This document shows, one piece after another, positions 34,826 through 44,289 of a stretch of 64,000 nucleotides of DNA (position 1 is its first letter; every line of letters begins with the position of its first letter). The notes under the pieces were generated by a model. That model did not search any database. It was not told where the DNA came from and saw only the letters and a program-made list of their open reading frames with translations. The stretch lies in NCBI RefSeq assembly GCF_020782245.1, contig NZ_JAJGNP010000003.1, positions 124,001 to 188,000 of the forward strand, read 5' to 3'. The position numbers and the translations under genes are program-made. The stretch is from Sphingobium soli (GTDB lineage: Bacteria > Pseudomonadota > Alphaproteobacteria > Sphingomonadales > Sphingomonadaceae).

Positions 34826-34941
34826 CCGTTCGTCCTGAGTAGCCATTGAGCTTGTCGAAATGGCGTATCGAAGGACCGATGACACGCGCCGGCCCTTCGA
34901 TACGGGCCTTCGGCAAGCTCAGTCCCTATCAGGGCGAACGG
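34826..34941. repeat. Imperfect inverted repeat of a sphingomonad intergenic family
   Basis: The left arm (34826-34874) and right arm (34894-34941), each about 48 bases, are imperfect inverted copies. Shared blocks are CCGTTCG, CCTGA, TGAGCTTG, CGAA and GTATCGAAGG. The loop is 19 bases. It fills most of the gene-free stretch 34692-34997 between the radical SAM gene and the membrane protein; the remainder of that stretch shows nothing I can name. A copy of the left arm occurs at 58691-58761. As RNA it would form a long hairpin, which could stop or slow transcription. Confidence 0.75.
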
Positions 34942-34997
34942 TTCATGGGAATGTCCGCTTCTGGTCGTTTGCAGACCATCCAAATTCGTCCCTGCCC

Positions 34998-36245
34998 TTA
35001 CGCCGCAAACAGATCCAGTTGCTTGGCGGGCGGGGCCAGCCTCGCGCGCAGATCGACGCTGTCGGTCAGCGTCATCGGCCGCCAGTCCGCCGCCACCAGG
35101 AAAGGCCGCAATTTGGTGATGGAGACGGTCAGCCGCGCGACATCCTCCAGCCGCAAGCGTCGGTGCCGCCGGCTGGCAAGGATGCGATCCACCGCTTTCA
35201 CCCCCAGTCCCGGCACGCGCAGCAGCGCCTCGCGCGGGGCGCGGTTGACGTCGACCGGGAAATGGGCGCGATGGTTGAGCGCCCAGGCGAGCTTGGGATC
35301 GATGTCGAGCGGCAGGCAGCCGGTCGCCGCATCGGTCGCTGCCGCGATCTCCTGCGCGTCATAGCCATAGAAACGCATCATCCAGTCCGACTGGTATAGC
35401 CGATGTTCGCGCAGCAATGGCGGTCGCTTGAGCGGCAGGACCGCGCTGGGCGAAGGGATGGGGGAAAAGGCGCTGTAATAGACCCGGCGCAGCCGATGCC
35501 GGTCGTAAAGGCTGCTCGCCCGCGTGATGATGGCGCGGTCGTCTGCCGCATCCGCTCCCACGATCATTTGCGTCGATTGGCCCGCCGGCGCGAAGCGGGG
35601 CGCGTGGCGATATTTCCGCCGCGCCTCGCCCTTGTCTTCCATTTCGGTGCGCAAATGCCGCATCGCCCCTTCGATCCGCGCGCTGTCCTTCTCCGGCGCC
35701 AGCCGCTTGAGGCCCCCTTCCGTCGGCAATTCGACATTGATTGACAGCCGGTCGGCATGCAGCCCCGCCTGCCGCAGCAAATCTGGGTCGGCGTCGGGAA
35801 TGGTCTTCAAATGGATATAGCCGCGAAAATCATGATCCTCGCGCAGCGACCGCGCCACTTCGACCATCTGCTCCATCGTATAGTCCGACGACCGAATAAT
35901 GCCCGACGAGAGGAACAGACCCTCGATATAATTACGGCGATAGAAATTGAGCGTCAGGTCTACCACTTCCCTGGCGGTAAACCGCGCGCGCCGCACATCG
36001 CTCGACCGGCGATTGATGCAATAATGGCAATCGAAAATGCAGCTGTTGGTCAGCAGGATCTTGAGCAGCGATATGCATCGGCCATCGGGCGCATAAGCAT
36101 GGCAAATGCCCATGCCCTCGGTCGATCCGATCCCCTTGCCGCCGCGTGAATCGCGCTTTGCCGTCCCGGACGATGCGCAGGACGCATCATATTTGGCGGC
36201 GTCCGCCAATATTTCGAGTTTCTGCCGGGTGGACATCTGCGCCAT
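34998..36245 (-). CDS. Putative DNA modification/repair radical SAM protein (UdgX partner)
   Basis: A 415-residue radical SAM protein of the family that co-occurs with DUF4130-UdgX fusions. The 4Fe-4S ligands are C69, C73 and C76 in CIFDCHYC. It has SSGIIRSSDYTMEQMVEVAR, APAGQSTQMIVGADAADD, and a C-terminal helix-hairpin-helix-like DNA-binding segment (VNRAPREALLRVPGLGVKA). Its reaction is unknown. The ATG at 36245 is confirmed by the AAGGA just upstream, and a longer upstream frame is not real. An SOS box and a -35/-10 pair lie directly in front. Confidence 0.92.
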   Translation of the reverse strand: MAQMSTRQKLEILADAAKYDASCASSGTAKRDSRGGKGIGSTEGMGICHAYAPDGRCISLLKILLTNSCIFDCHYCINRRSSDVRRARFTAREVVDLTLNFYRRNYIEGLFLSSGIIRSSDYTMEQMVEVARSLREDHDFRGYIHLKTIPDADPDLLRQAGLHADRLSINVELPTEGGLKRLAPEKDSARIEGAMRHLRTEMEDKGEARRKYRHAPRFAPAGQSTQMIVGADAADDRAIITRASSLYDRHRLRRVYYSAFSPIPSPSAVLPLKRPPLLREHRLYQSDWMMRFYGYDAQEIAAATDAATGCLPLDIDPKLAWALNHRAHFPVDVNRAPREALLRVPGLGVKAVDRILASRRHRRLRLEDVARLTVSITKLRPFLVAADWRPMTLTDSVDLRARLAPPAKQLDLFAA

Positions 36246-36248
36246 GAT

Positions 36249-36281
36249 GTTCCTTCTATGTTCGCATTTGACGCTTGTCCA
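36249..36281 (-). promoter_or_regulatory. SOS-type promoter of the radical SAM gene
   Basis: The LexA box GTTC-N7-GTTC is at 36249-36263, reading GAACATAGAAGGAAC on the coding strand. It is nearly the same as the imuA box (GAACATAACAGGAAC). A -35 TGGACA (36281-36276) and -10 TAGAAG (36258-36253) are 17 bases apart, and the -10 lies inside the box. The ribosome site AAGGA is also within the box, as at imuA. LexA bound here would block the promoter. Confidence 0.82.
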
Positions 36282-36377
36282 TGATCTGGGTTGTGTCGGA
36301 TCATTTTGTGGCGAACAGTCGGCGGGATTTGGCCGCCTGCTTCGTTGTTGGCGGTGGCGCAGCATGAAGGGATGATC

Positions 36378-37535
36378 ATGGACAGACGGCATTTTCTGCG
36401 CGCGGGCATGGGTGGCGGCGCGCTGTCGCTGATGGCCGCGCGGGCGGGGGCGGTGTCGCCCTTCAACGCCTTGGCCGGGGTCGAACCGATCCGCGCCAGC
36501 GTGGACCGCATCTTCCGCACCACCGTCTGCCTGCGCCCCTTTCGCGCCGCCGGCCCGCGCATCGAAGTGGAGCAGGTCGGGCGCAAGCGCGTCGTCCACA
36601 ATTATGGCCATGGCGGCAGCGGCTGGTCGTTGAGCTGGGGATCGGCGCAGCTGGCGGTTCCGCTCGCCATGGCTGATGGCGTGCGCGACATCGCCGTCAT
36701 CGGCGCGGGCGCGCTTGGCCTTGCCGCAGCCTTGACGGCGCAGCGCGCCGGCGCGCGCGTCACCATCTACGCCAAGGAGCAGTTTCCCGATGTCCGCTCC
36801 GCCCGCGCCACCGGCACCTGGTCGCCCGACAGCCGCATCGCGATGGCGGGCGCGGTCGATGCCGGGTTTGCCGACCGGTGGGAGACGATGGCGCGCACCT
36901 CCTTCGCTCGTTATCAGAGTTTTCTCGGCCTGCCGGGCGATCCGGTCGAATGGACCGACCGCTACATCCTGTCCGATCCGCCAGCCGCCACATCGACCAT
37001 CGCGCCAGTCGCGCCCGCGCCCCCACGCTCTCACGATTTTCTCCGTCTGGAAGGGCGGCTGCGCGACATCACGCCGCGCTCGGTGGAACTGCCGCGCGGC
37101 GCGCATCCCTTTCGCGCCGACCGCGTCCGCCGCAATTCCTCGCTCACCTTCAACGTCGCTGATCTCGCCCATCAATTGACCAGCGATTTCCTGATCGCGG
37201 GCGGGCGGATCGAATCGCGCGTCTTCCACGCGCCCGGCGACCTTGCCGCACTTCGCGAAAAGGTGATCATCAATTGCACCGGCTATGGCGCACGGGCGCT
37301 GTGGCGCGATGAGAGCATTGTGCCGGTGCGCGGCCAGATTGCCTGGCTGATCCCGCAGCCGGGCGCGACCTTCGGCATCTATTATCACGGCATCGCGCTG
37401 CTCGCGCGGCGCGACGGCATCGTCGTCCAGCCGGTCGGCGAGGATGACTGGTTCGGCTATGGCGACGCCAACGAAACGCCCGATCCCGCCGCGGCGCGCG
37501 CGGCGGTGGAGGAGGTGGCGACCTGGTGGGCCTGA
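36378..37535 (+). CDS. FAD-dependent oxidoreductase (D-amino-acid oxidase-like), Tat-exported
   Basis: A 385-residue flavoprotein. The N-terminus has a twin-arginine motif (DRRHFLRAGMGGGALSLM), so it is probably folded with FAD and exported by Tat. The FAD dinucleotide fold is VIGAGALGLAAALTAQRAGA. Later parts carry GGSGWSLSWGSAQLAVPLA and FTYG-like segments, INCTGYGARAL and RGQIAWLIP, typical of the D-amino-acid oxidase family. The start at 36378 has AAGGG about 6 bases upstream. It is divergent from the radical SAM gene. The substrate is not predictable. Confidence 0.85.
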   Translation: MDRRHFLRAGMGGGALSLMAARAGAVSPFNALAGVEPIRASVDRIFRTTVCLRPFRAAGPRIEVEQVGRKRVVHNYGHGGSGWSLSWGSAQLAVPLAMADGVRDIAVIGAGALGLAAALTAQRAGARVTIYAKEQFPDVRSARATGTWSPDSRIAMAGAVDAGFADRWETMARTSFARYQSFLGLPGDPVEWTDRYILSDPPAATSTIAPVAPAPPRSHDFLRLEGRLRDITPRSVELPRGAHPFRADRVRRNSSLTFNVADLAHQLTSDFLIAGGRIESRVFHAPGDLAALREKVIINCTGYGARALWRDESIVPVRGQIAWLIPQPGATFGIYYHGIALLARRDGIVVQPVGEDDWFGYGDANETPDPAAARAAVEEVATWWA

Positions 37536-37544
37536 CCCCGCCGC

Positions 37545-38336
37545 TCAGTCCTCGTCGGGCAGGCGGCTGACGCGGATCGACTGGGCGTTCATCTGCCCGC
37601 CACCGAAGATGGTCATGAAGGCGATGTCGGTCGCATCCCGGCCCACGGCGATGCGCGCCATCGTCTCAACCGGCGCCAGCCCGGTCGCATCGATAAGGTG
37701 CCAGGCCCCGTCCAGCCAGACCTCCACCACCGCGTGGAAATCGGGCGGGTCGAGATCGAGCGCATAGACCGACACCAGCCGCGCGGGAATGTCGCGCGAC
37801 CGGATCAACGCGGCCGTCAGATGCGCGAAGTCGCGGCACACGCCCTGCTGCGCGACGAAGGTGTCGGCGGCCGTTGTCGTGACGGTCGAACTGCCTGACA
37901 CATAGGCGACATTGTCGCGCACCCAATCGACCAGCGCCTGTACCAGCGCCCCGCCGTCCAGATCGGGAAAATGGCCGCCGACAAAACTGCCGAAGCGATC
38001 GGCCTCGCAATAACGGCTCGGCCAGATGAAGGGCAGCACGTCTTCGGGCAGGCTGGGCAGCGGGCTGCGGGGCAGGTGACGAATCTCGATCGGAGCGCGG
38101 TCGATTGCCATGGTCGCGCGATAGGTGCTGACCATGCGTCCCGTGCCGGTGCGGGTCCAGGTCCGCCGGCCGATGCCGCTGCCGCCGACCTTGTTGGTCA
38201 GCGGGCCTGCATTGTTGATGATATGGGATTGTGTGAGCACGCGCTGGTCGGGCACCGCCGCGGCTTCGACCGCTAACAGCACATCGGTGGGGCAGGCGAA
38301 GTCATAGTCGAGAATCGCTTCGATCGCGATACGCAT
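37545..38336 (-). CDS. Transglutaminase-like domain protein
   Basis: A 263-residue protein. The N-terminal part (about 1-110) is a beta region (MRIAIEAILDYDFACPTDVL). The transglutaminase core follows with the catalytic triad: Cys in GVCRDFAHLTAALIRS, His in PDFHAVVEVWLDGAW and Asp in LIDATGLAPVETM. These proteases or amidases are often found near peptidoglycan or peptide-ligation genes, but none is here. I set the start at the ATG at 38336; the longer frame to 38414 has no family similarity. It is convergent with the oxidoreductase. Confidence 0.82.
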   Translation of the reverse strand: MRIAIEAILDYDFACPTDVLLAVEAAAVPDQRVLTQSHIINNAGPLTNKVGGSGIGRRTWTRTGTGRMVSTYRATMAIDRAPIEIRHLPRSPLPSLPEDVLPFIWPSRYCEADRFGSFVGGHFPDLDGGALVQALVDWVRDNVAYVSGSSTVTTTAADTFVAQQGVCRDFAHLTAALIRSRDIPARLVSVYALDLDPPDFHAVVEVWLDGAWHLIDATGLAPVETMARIAVGRDATDIAFMTIFGGGQMNAQSIRVSRLPDED

Positions 38337-38585
38337 GGGGATGGTCCAGATTTGGAGAGCGGGCGCGAATCGGCCCGTGCCGCGCAGCTTCGCTGTCCTG
38401 CAGGCCCGACGCAAGCGCCATCGATCAAGGCGATCGGGAGGGAGCGACCTCAGGCATCTTGGAGCCGTTCGCCTGCGGCCCGAGCGGGGCGGGCGGCGCC
38501 AGCGTGACGGCAGGGTTGAAAGGCTGGGGATGCGTCGGACGATATGGACAGCGGCCGTGGTGTCAGCAGAATTGGTGCGCGCTTA

Positions 38586-38984
38586 ATGACGCATTCCCAC
38601 TCATTCTCTTGTCAGATTGGCGGGACTAATCCTCGTGACATTGCGCCGGTGGCCCACGTCCTTGTCGCAACGACCGAAGCCGACCGCATGAGCCATCTTT
38701 CCGCCACCGGCGCATCGATCCCTGACGACGAGCCCGCTATCCTGTTCACTCCGTTTAACGCCGTGCGGGCTGGCCCACGCACATAGCCTCCCGAGGTCAC
38801 AACCGCCGCTGCCGCTGCCCGTAGCGCAGTGGTCGACACGTTCGAGCGATTTGCGTGGCTTGCACCCACCAGCGCGCCACTCGACTGGGGCCAAAGCAGG
38901 AATTTTGCGGACGCAATCGCCATCGTGGCGGGAAAGGCCACCGGGCGAAATGCGGCGGCCCGATCCGGCGATTGCCAACGGTAA
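38586..38984 (+). pseudogene. Possible decayed gene interrupted by an amber stop
   Basis: In this frame the sequence reads MTHSHSFSCQIGGTNPRDIA onward for 66 codons to a TAG at 38784-38786. The same frame then continues for another 65 codons to a TAA at 38982-38984, exactly where the terminator stem begins. Codon use in both parts is fairly typical of its neighbours (GCC, CTG, GTC, ACC). I recognise no family, and a read error or chance frame is possible. The opposite strand is also open in part but uses rare codons (AGG, ATA, CTA). Confidence 0.28.
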
Positions 38985-39019
38985 AAGGCCCGCAGCGCGG
39001 GGGGCGCGGCGGGCCTTTT
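38983..39019. terminator. Rho-independent terminator downstream of recA
   Basis: A perfect 11-bp stem, AAAAGGCCCGC (38983-38993) with GCGGGCCTTTT (39009-39019), encloses a 15-base GC-rich loop. On the minus strand it ends recA transcription, 77 bases after the recA stop. The T run on the plus strand means it could also end a plus-strand transcript, such as the possible decayed gene at 38586-38984. Confidence 0.85.
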
Positions 39020-39095
39020 CGGTGCGTGATGCGCCAGGCGGGCGAGTCATGTTCGAACGGCGCCCCGGTTGATCCGGCCAGCGCGCCTGTCCGGC

Positions 39096-40169
<1,074 letters not shown>

Positions 40170-40221
40170 CGGCCCATCCCCTGTCAAGCGGATCACGCCG
40201 AATCTGCCGGCGCTGGACGAT

Positions 40222-40259
40222 GATGTATCCCATTTGTTCTCATGGAACAAGGGGGGAAC
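40222..40259 (-). promoter_or_regulatory. recA promoter with LexA (SOS) box
   Basis: The LexA box GAAC-aaggggg-GAAC (40245-40259, GTTCCCCCCTTGTTC on the coding strand) overlaps a -35 TTGTTC (40250-40245). A -10 TACATC (40227-40222) follows after exactly 17 bases. Transcription would start near 40215, giving a leader of about 45 bases. LexA binding over the -35 would repress recA, and RecA-stimulated LexA cleavage would relieve it. Confidence 0.85.
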
Positions 40260-40291
40260 GGAATTTTCCTATCGGCCGGAAAAATCCCGCC

Positions 40292-40648
40292 TCAATCGCC
40301 TACAATCCGGCCGAGCACCCGCTCCACCGCACCCACGGTAAAGGGCTTGGCCAGCGTCGGCCGATCGGCATGGGCGGGCGGCAGGTCGTCGGCCATGCCC
40401 CCGGTCGCAAAGGCGAAGGGAATCCCGGCCTGCGCCAATATGTCGGCGATCGGCCAGCTTTTCTCGCCCTGCAAATTGCAATCGAGCAGCGCGCCGTCAA
40501 AGCCGCCGCGGCGGGCCTGCTCACATCCTTCATCCACCGTCGCGACCAGCGCGTGCAGCCGATAGCCGAGTGCGTCGAGATAATCCTCAAGCATCATGCC
40601 GATCATCGCTTCATCTTCGACGACGAGGATGGATTTTGCGTCCGACAT
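40292..40648 (-). CDS. Single-domain response regulator, FAT GUY-like
   Basis: A 118-residue receiver domain with no output domain. The acidic pocket is E11-D12, the phospho-acceptor is D56 in ALLDCNLQGE, and the conserved Lys is K101 in LAKPF. The stretch FATGGM (80-85) corresponds to the FAT GUY motif (FATGGY) of a class of alphaproteobacterial single-domain regulators, such as Sphingomonas SdrG, but ends in Met. It lies between cckA and recA, 83 bases after cckA. Phosphate is likely to be passed to or from an HWE-type kinase; the partner is unknown. Confidence 0.85.
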   Translation of the reverse strand: MSDAKSILVVEDEAMIGMMLEDYLDALGYRLHALVATVDEGCEQARRGGFDGALLDCNLQGEKSWPIADILAQAGIPFAFATGGMADDLPPAHADRPTLAKPFTVGAVERVLGRIVGD

Positions 40649-40731
40649 GCCTGTTTCCTTTGTTCGACCGGGGCTTCGCTAGCCCAATGGCGCGCGCTTG
40701 CCCAGCCCCCACGCCGTGATCGGGCGCAAGA

Positions 40732-43155
40732 TCATTCGGCGGCGGGTTGCATCGCCATGGTGTCGCGCGCTGCCTGCGCCAACTGGTTGACGGAAAAGGG
40801 CTTGGGCAGGAAGGCAACATTGGCGATGTCGATCGACTTGCGCAGCTGTTCCTCGGCATAGCCGGACATGAACAGCACGGGCAGGTGCGGATGACTGACG
40901 CGCGCCCGCGCCACCATCGCCGGACCATCCATATTGGGCATGACCACGTCGGAAATCAGCAGGTCGATGCCGTCATGGGCGGCCAGCACCTCCAGCCCCT
41001 GTTCGCCGTCATTGGCGGTCAGCACCGTATAGCCCTGCCGTGTCAGCGCCCGTTCGGCGACCGCGCGGACCATATCCTCGTCCTCGACCAGCAATATGGT
41101 GCCCGATCCCCAGGTTTCGGCGCGTTTCACCGGCTCGCGTACCGGCGTCTCCTGCTGTGCGTCAGCACCGGCATAGACGGGCAGGTAGATGACGAAGCTT
41201 GCGCCCCGGCCCAGTTCGGATTCGGCAAAGATATAGCCGCCCGACTGCTTGACGATGCCATAGACGGTAGAGAGGCCCAGGCCCGTGCCCTTGCCCAGTT
41301 CCTTGGTGGTGAAGAAGGGTTCGAAAATCTTCGCCAATATATCGGGCGGAATGCCCAGGCCGGTGTCCGACACGCGCAGTGCGGTATAGTCACTGATGGG
41401 CAGGATCTGCTGGCGCATCTCGCGCGCCTTCGCGGCGGGCACGGCATAGGTCTGGATGTTGAGTGTGCCGCCTTCGGGCATGGCGTCGCGCGCGTTGACG
41501 GCCAGGTTGACGATCACCTGTTCCAGCTGCCCGGGATCGGCGCGCACCGCGCCCAGATTGCGACCATGGCTGACCTCCAGCCGGACATTTTCGCCCAGCA
41601 GCCGCTTGAGCAGGTTCGACACGTCCGACACGATATCGGGCAACTGCAATATCTGCGGCCGCAATGTCTGCTGCCGAGAAAAGGCAAGCAATTGCCGCGT
41701 CAGCCCCGCCGCGCGGTTGCTGTTCGACTTGACCTGCTGGATATCGTCATAATCGCTGTCGCCCGGCACATGGCGCATCAGCATCAGGTCGCAATGGCCG
41801 ATGATGGCGGTCAGGATATTGTTGAAATCATGCGCCACGCCGCCGGCCAGCTGGCCGATCGCCTGCATCTTGGTCGCCTGCGCCACCTGCCGCTTGAGCT
41901 TGCTTTCCTCGCTATTGTCCTTGAGCGACAAAAGCACCGCCGCCTCGCCCAGGCCGCGCACGCCCGCCAGGCTGAGCGCGGTCGGTTCGTCGGGCTGGTC
42001 GCGCATGCGCACCACGATGTCGCCCGACATTTGCGGGCCGACGGCAAAGCGCCGCACTGCGTCCGCCACCGCCGCCTGATCCTCCCGCGCGACCAGATCG
42101 CCCGGATAGCTCGGCTTGTCGCCGGACTTGAGGCCCGCGGCGCGCGCGAACGCCTTGTTGACGAACAGGATGCGCCCGTCGCGGTCCGCCATCGCCAGGC
42201 CAAAGGGCAGCAGAGACAGCAGGGTTTCGATATAGGACAGCGCCGACGTGCCGCCCCCGCCGGTCGGCTCGTCGATCAGCAGCAACAGCATCGGCCCGTC
42301 CTGCACCGTCGCCTGCGTGGCGCCGGGCTGGCTCGCGCGGCGCAGCGGCACCTGGAGCAGGCGCAGCGGCAGGCCGCCATTTTCCTCGCGCGCCAGGAAC
42401 AGCCGGCCCTTGTCGTCCACCCGCATATGCGCGGCAAAGTCGCGACCGGTGATATTGGCGTCGATGCGTCCCGCCGCGCGCAGCAGGAAGGCGCCATTGG
42501 CGGCGCGAATGCGCCCCTCTCCGCCGATCATCGCCGCCATGATGCCCGCTTCGCCCAGTTGTCGCCCGGCCTCCCCGGTCAGGAAGCGATGCACGTCGTC
42601 CAGCGCGCTGGGCTGGCGCACGGGGGTGAAGCGCCAGAGCAGATAATCCTCGGTCCGGCCAGTGCGGGCAATGTCGACATCCAGCCGCAGCGCCCCCATC
42701 GCCAGCCCCTCCAGCTTGCCGTCGCCGTCGCGCCAGGCCGCGCGCGCAGCCTGCGACAGGCTTTCGGTCAGGCCCGCGTCATTGCTGACGCCCGGTGGGG
42801 TGGGATAGCCGGGAAACCATTCGCCGAACAGGTCGCTGGCGCAGACCAGCCGGCCCGACCGGTCGGTGACGGCGATGGCGATGTTGGATGCGTCGGCGGC
42901 GGCGCGCGCGACCGTCCAGTCGGGCGTCGCCTCCCGGTCCGACAGGGCAGGGGCATAGAGGTGGCGATACCAGCGCATCAGGCCCGCAATGGCGATCACG
43001 CTCGCGGCAAAGCCCGCGGCCAGCACCCCATTGCCCGCCGCATAGAGGACGAGAGCCGCCGACAGCAGGGCCGCGCCCAGCAGCATAGGCAGGACAAAGG
43101 GGGACGGTGGCTGGCCCAGCCACGCTTCCTCGTCCGTCTTCAGCCGTGCCGCCAT
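40732..43155 (-). CDS. cckA: Hybrid histidine kinase CckA
   Basis: An 807-residue inner-membrane hybrid kinase of the CckA-ChpT-CtrA phosphorelay, which controls cell cycle, motility and envelope genes. Two N-terminal helices (about 18-60) are followed by PAS-like domains. The HisKA domain has the phospho-His442 in [20 protein letters not shown], the typical CckA form. A HATPase domain follows ([14 protein letters not shown], then [19 protein letters not shown]). A C-terminal receiver has D736 in [15 protein letters not shown] set the start at the ATG at 43155; 43251 would add a poor N-terminus. A single-domain regulator follows. Confidence 0.92.
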   Translation of the reverse strand: MAARLKTDEEAWLGQPPSPFVLPMLLGAALLSAALVLYAAGNGVLAAGFAASVIAIAGLMRWYRHLYAPALSDREATPDWTVARAAADASNIAIAVTDRSGRLVCASDLFGEWFPGYPTPPGVSNDAGLTESLSQAARAAWRDGDGKLEGLAMGALRLDVDIARTGRTEDYLLWRFTPVRQPSALDDVHRFLTGEAGRQLGEAGIMAAMIGGEGRIRAANGAFLLRAAGRIDANITGRDFAAHMRVDDKGRLFLAREENGGLPLRLLQVPLRRASQPGATQATVQDGPMLLLLIDEPTGGGGTSALSYIETLLSLLPFGLAMADRDGRILFVNKAFARAAGLKSGDKPSYPGDLVAREDQAAVADAVRRFAVGPQMSGDIVVRMRDQPDEPTALSLAGVRGLGEAAVLLSLKDNSEESKLKRQVAQATKMQAIGQLAGGVAHDFNNILTAIIGHCDLMLMRHVPGDSDYDDIQQVKSNSNRAAGLTRQLLAFSRQQTLRPQILQLPDIVSDVSNLLKRLLGENVRLEVSHGRNLGAVRADPGQLEQVIVNLAVNARDAMPEGGTLNIQTYAVPAAKAREMRQQILPISDYTALRVSDTGLGIPPDILAKIFEPFFTTKELGKGTGLGLSTVYGIVKQSGGYIFAESELGRGASFVIYLPVYAGADAQQETPVREPVKRAETWGSGTILLVEDEDMVRAVAERALTRQGYTVLTANDGEQGLEVLAAHDGIDLLISDVVMPNMDGPAMVARARVSHPHLPVLFMSGYAEEQLRKSIDIANVAFLPKPFSVNQLAQAARDTMAMQPAAE

Positions 43156-43201
43156 GACCGGCCAACCCCCTGCATCGCCATCGAAACCTGCGGCCGCGGC
43201 G

Positions 43202-43792
43202 TCAGGCGCCGGCCGCCTTCTCCAATGGCCTGCTTTGATGGACCTTGCCAATCCTCAATTTGCGCGCCCGCCATTTGCGGCCCATGCGATGGCGCCAGAA
43301 CCAGTCGGCCAGGACATAGCCGATCGCGGTGCACACCAGCGAAATGATCAGCAGGCCGATCAACATGGCGGGCGCGGCTTCCGACACCAGCCAGGCGGTC
43401 CATTCGCGCACGCTCGCATGCCCGTCGACCAACGCCATGAAGCCCGACGCATCGGCGCTGCGCCCCAGCATCCAGTTGCCCAGCCACACCGACGCCATCA
43501 GGATCAGCGGCGTCGTCGCTGGGTTGGACAGGAATGTCATGGCGGCGGCGACCGGAATATTGGCGCGAAAAGGCAGCGCCAGCAGCGCTGCGCCCGCAAT
43601 CTGCACGCCCGGGATCATCAGGAATATGCCGACGAACAGGCCCAGCGCCACGCCGCGCGGCACCGACCGGCGGGTAAAGCGCCACAGCGATGGTTCGAGC
43701 ACGCGATGCGCGACCGGGGCGAGGATGCGGCTGCGCTCCATCGACTCGCGGGTCGGGCAATTGGCATGCCACCAGCGGGTCAGTCTGCTCAT
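43202..43792 (-). CDS. DUF2062 membrane protein
   Basis: A 196-residue protein with about three or four membrane helices in a DUF2062 domain: VPRGVALGLFVGIFLMIPGV, ALPFRANIPVAAAMTFLSNP, TPLILMASVWLGNWMLG, and a C-terminal helix before HRMGRKWRARKLR. The N-terminus RWWHANCPTRESME is typical of the alphaproteobacterial group. The function is unknown. Its start overlaps the smpB stop by 1 base, and cckA begins 46 bases after its stop, so smpB, this gene and cckA may be one operon. Confidence 0.82.
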   Translation of the reverse strand: MSRLTRWWHANCPTRESMERSRILAPVAHRVLEPSLWRFTRRSVPRGVALGLFVGIFLMIPGVQIAGAALLALPFRANIPVAAAMTFLSNPATTPLILMASVWLGNWMLGRSADASGFMALVDGHASVREWTAWLVSEAAPAMLIGLLIISLVCTAIGYVLADWFWRHRMGRKWRARKLRIGKVHQSRPLEKAAGA

Positions 43793-44274
43793 CAGCTATG
43801 CGCCTTCATGATGCGCTGCTGGTCGCGCTTCCAGTCGCGCTCCTTGATCGTCTCGCGCTTGTCATGGGTCTTCTTGCCCTTGGCCAGCGCCAGCTCGACC
43901 TTCACCTTGCCGCGGCTGTTGAAATAGAGCGCCAGCGGCACCAGCGTCATGCCCTTGCGCTCGACCGCGCCGTGCATCCGGGCAATCTCCCGCTCGTGCA
44001 GCAACAATTTGCGGGGGCGCTTGGATTCATGGTTGAACCGGTTGCCATGGCTGAATTCGGGAATGTTGCTGTTGACCAGCCATACCTGATTGCCCTTCAC
44101 CTCAGCATAGCTTTCGGCGATATTGCCTTCGCCAAAGCGCAGCGATTTGACCTCGGTGCCTTGCAAGGCGATGCCCGCCTCGAACACATCCTCCAGGAAA
44201 TATTCGAACTTCGCGCGCCGGTTTTCGGCGACGATCTTCTTCTTGTCGAAGGTTTCGGGACGGGGGCGGGCCAT
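43792..44274 (-). CDS. smpB: SsrA-binding protein
   Basis: A 160-residue RNA-binding protein that brings tmRNA to stalled ribosomes. It has [40 protein letters not shown], then [20 protein letters not shown] and a basic C-terminal tail ([20 protein letters not shown]). All are standard SmpB motifs. No tmRNA gene is in the window. An unusual perfect inverted repeat sits 15 bases upstream, between dapA and this gene. Confidence 0.95.
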   Translation of the reverse strand: MARPRPETFDKKKIVAENRRAKFEYFLEDVFEAGIALQGTEVKSLRFGEGNIAESYAEVKGNQVWLVNSNIPEFSHGNRFNHESKRPRKLLLHEREIARMHGAVERKGMTLVPLALYFNSRGKVKVELALAKGKKTHDKRETIKERDWKRDQQRIMKAHS

Positions 44275-44289
44275 TGGCTTATCAAATTT

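Larger units (their letters stand above)
38337..39095. other. 759-base stretch without a confident gene
   Basis: The region between the transglutaminase gene and recA has no recognisable complete gene. The part 38337-38585 shows nothing I can name. The part 38586-38984 may be a decayed gene, and an 11-bp perfect inverted repeat (38643-38653 with 38703-38713) and a 7-bp one (38731-38737 with 38765-38771) lie in it. The part 38983-39019 is a terminator. The last 70 bases are the trailer of recA. I see no tRNA, tmRNA or RNase P signature. Confidence 0.6.

Noticed and set aside
36246-37388. Upstream extension of the radical SAM frame to 37388
   Set aside because: It would run antisense to the FAD oxidoreductase and gives no family similarity. 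The SOS promoter and ribosome site show that the gene starts at 36245.
38612-38941. A minus-strand 109-residue frame in the recA flank
   Set aside because: It uses codons rare elsewhere in the window (AGG, AGA, ATA, CTA, TTA) and has no recognisable feature. The plus-strand frame is the better candidate.
38586-38990. A tmRNA, SRP RNA or RNase P RNA gene near recA and smpB
   Set aside because: The inverted repeats looked suggestive, but none of the conserved sequence blocks (tag reading frame, SRP loop, RNase P cores) is present on either strand.
40747-43347. A long plus-strand frame opposite cckA
   Set aside because: It is a shadow of cckA, whose domains are all clear on the minus strand. 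Similar shadows lie opposite pheT (60513-63008) and dnaE2 (50328-52262).
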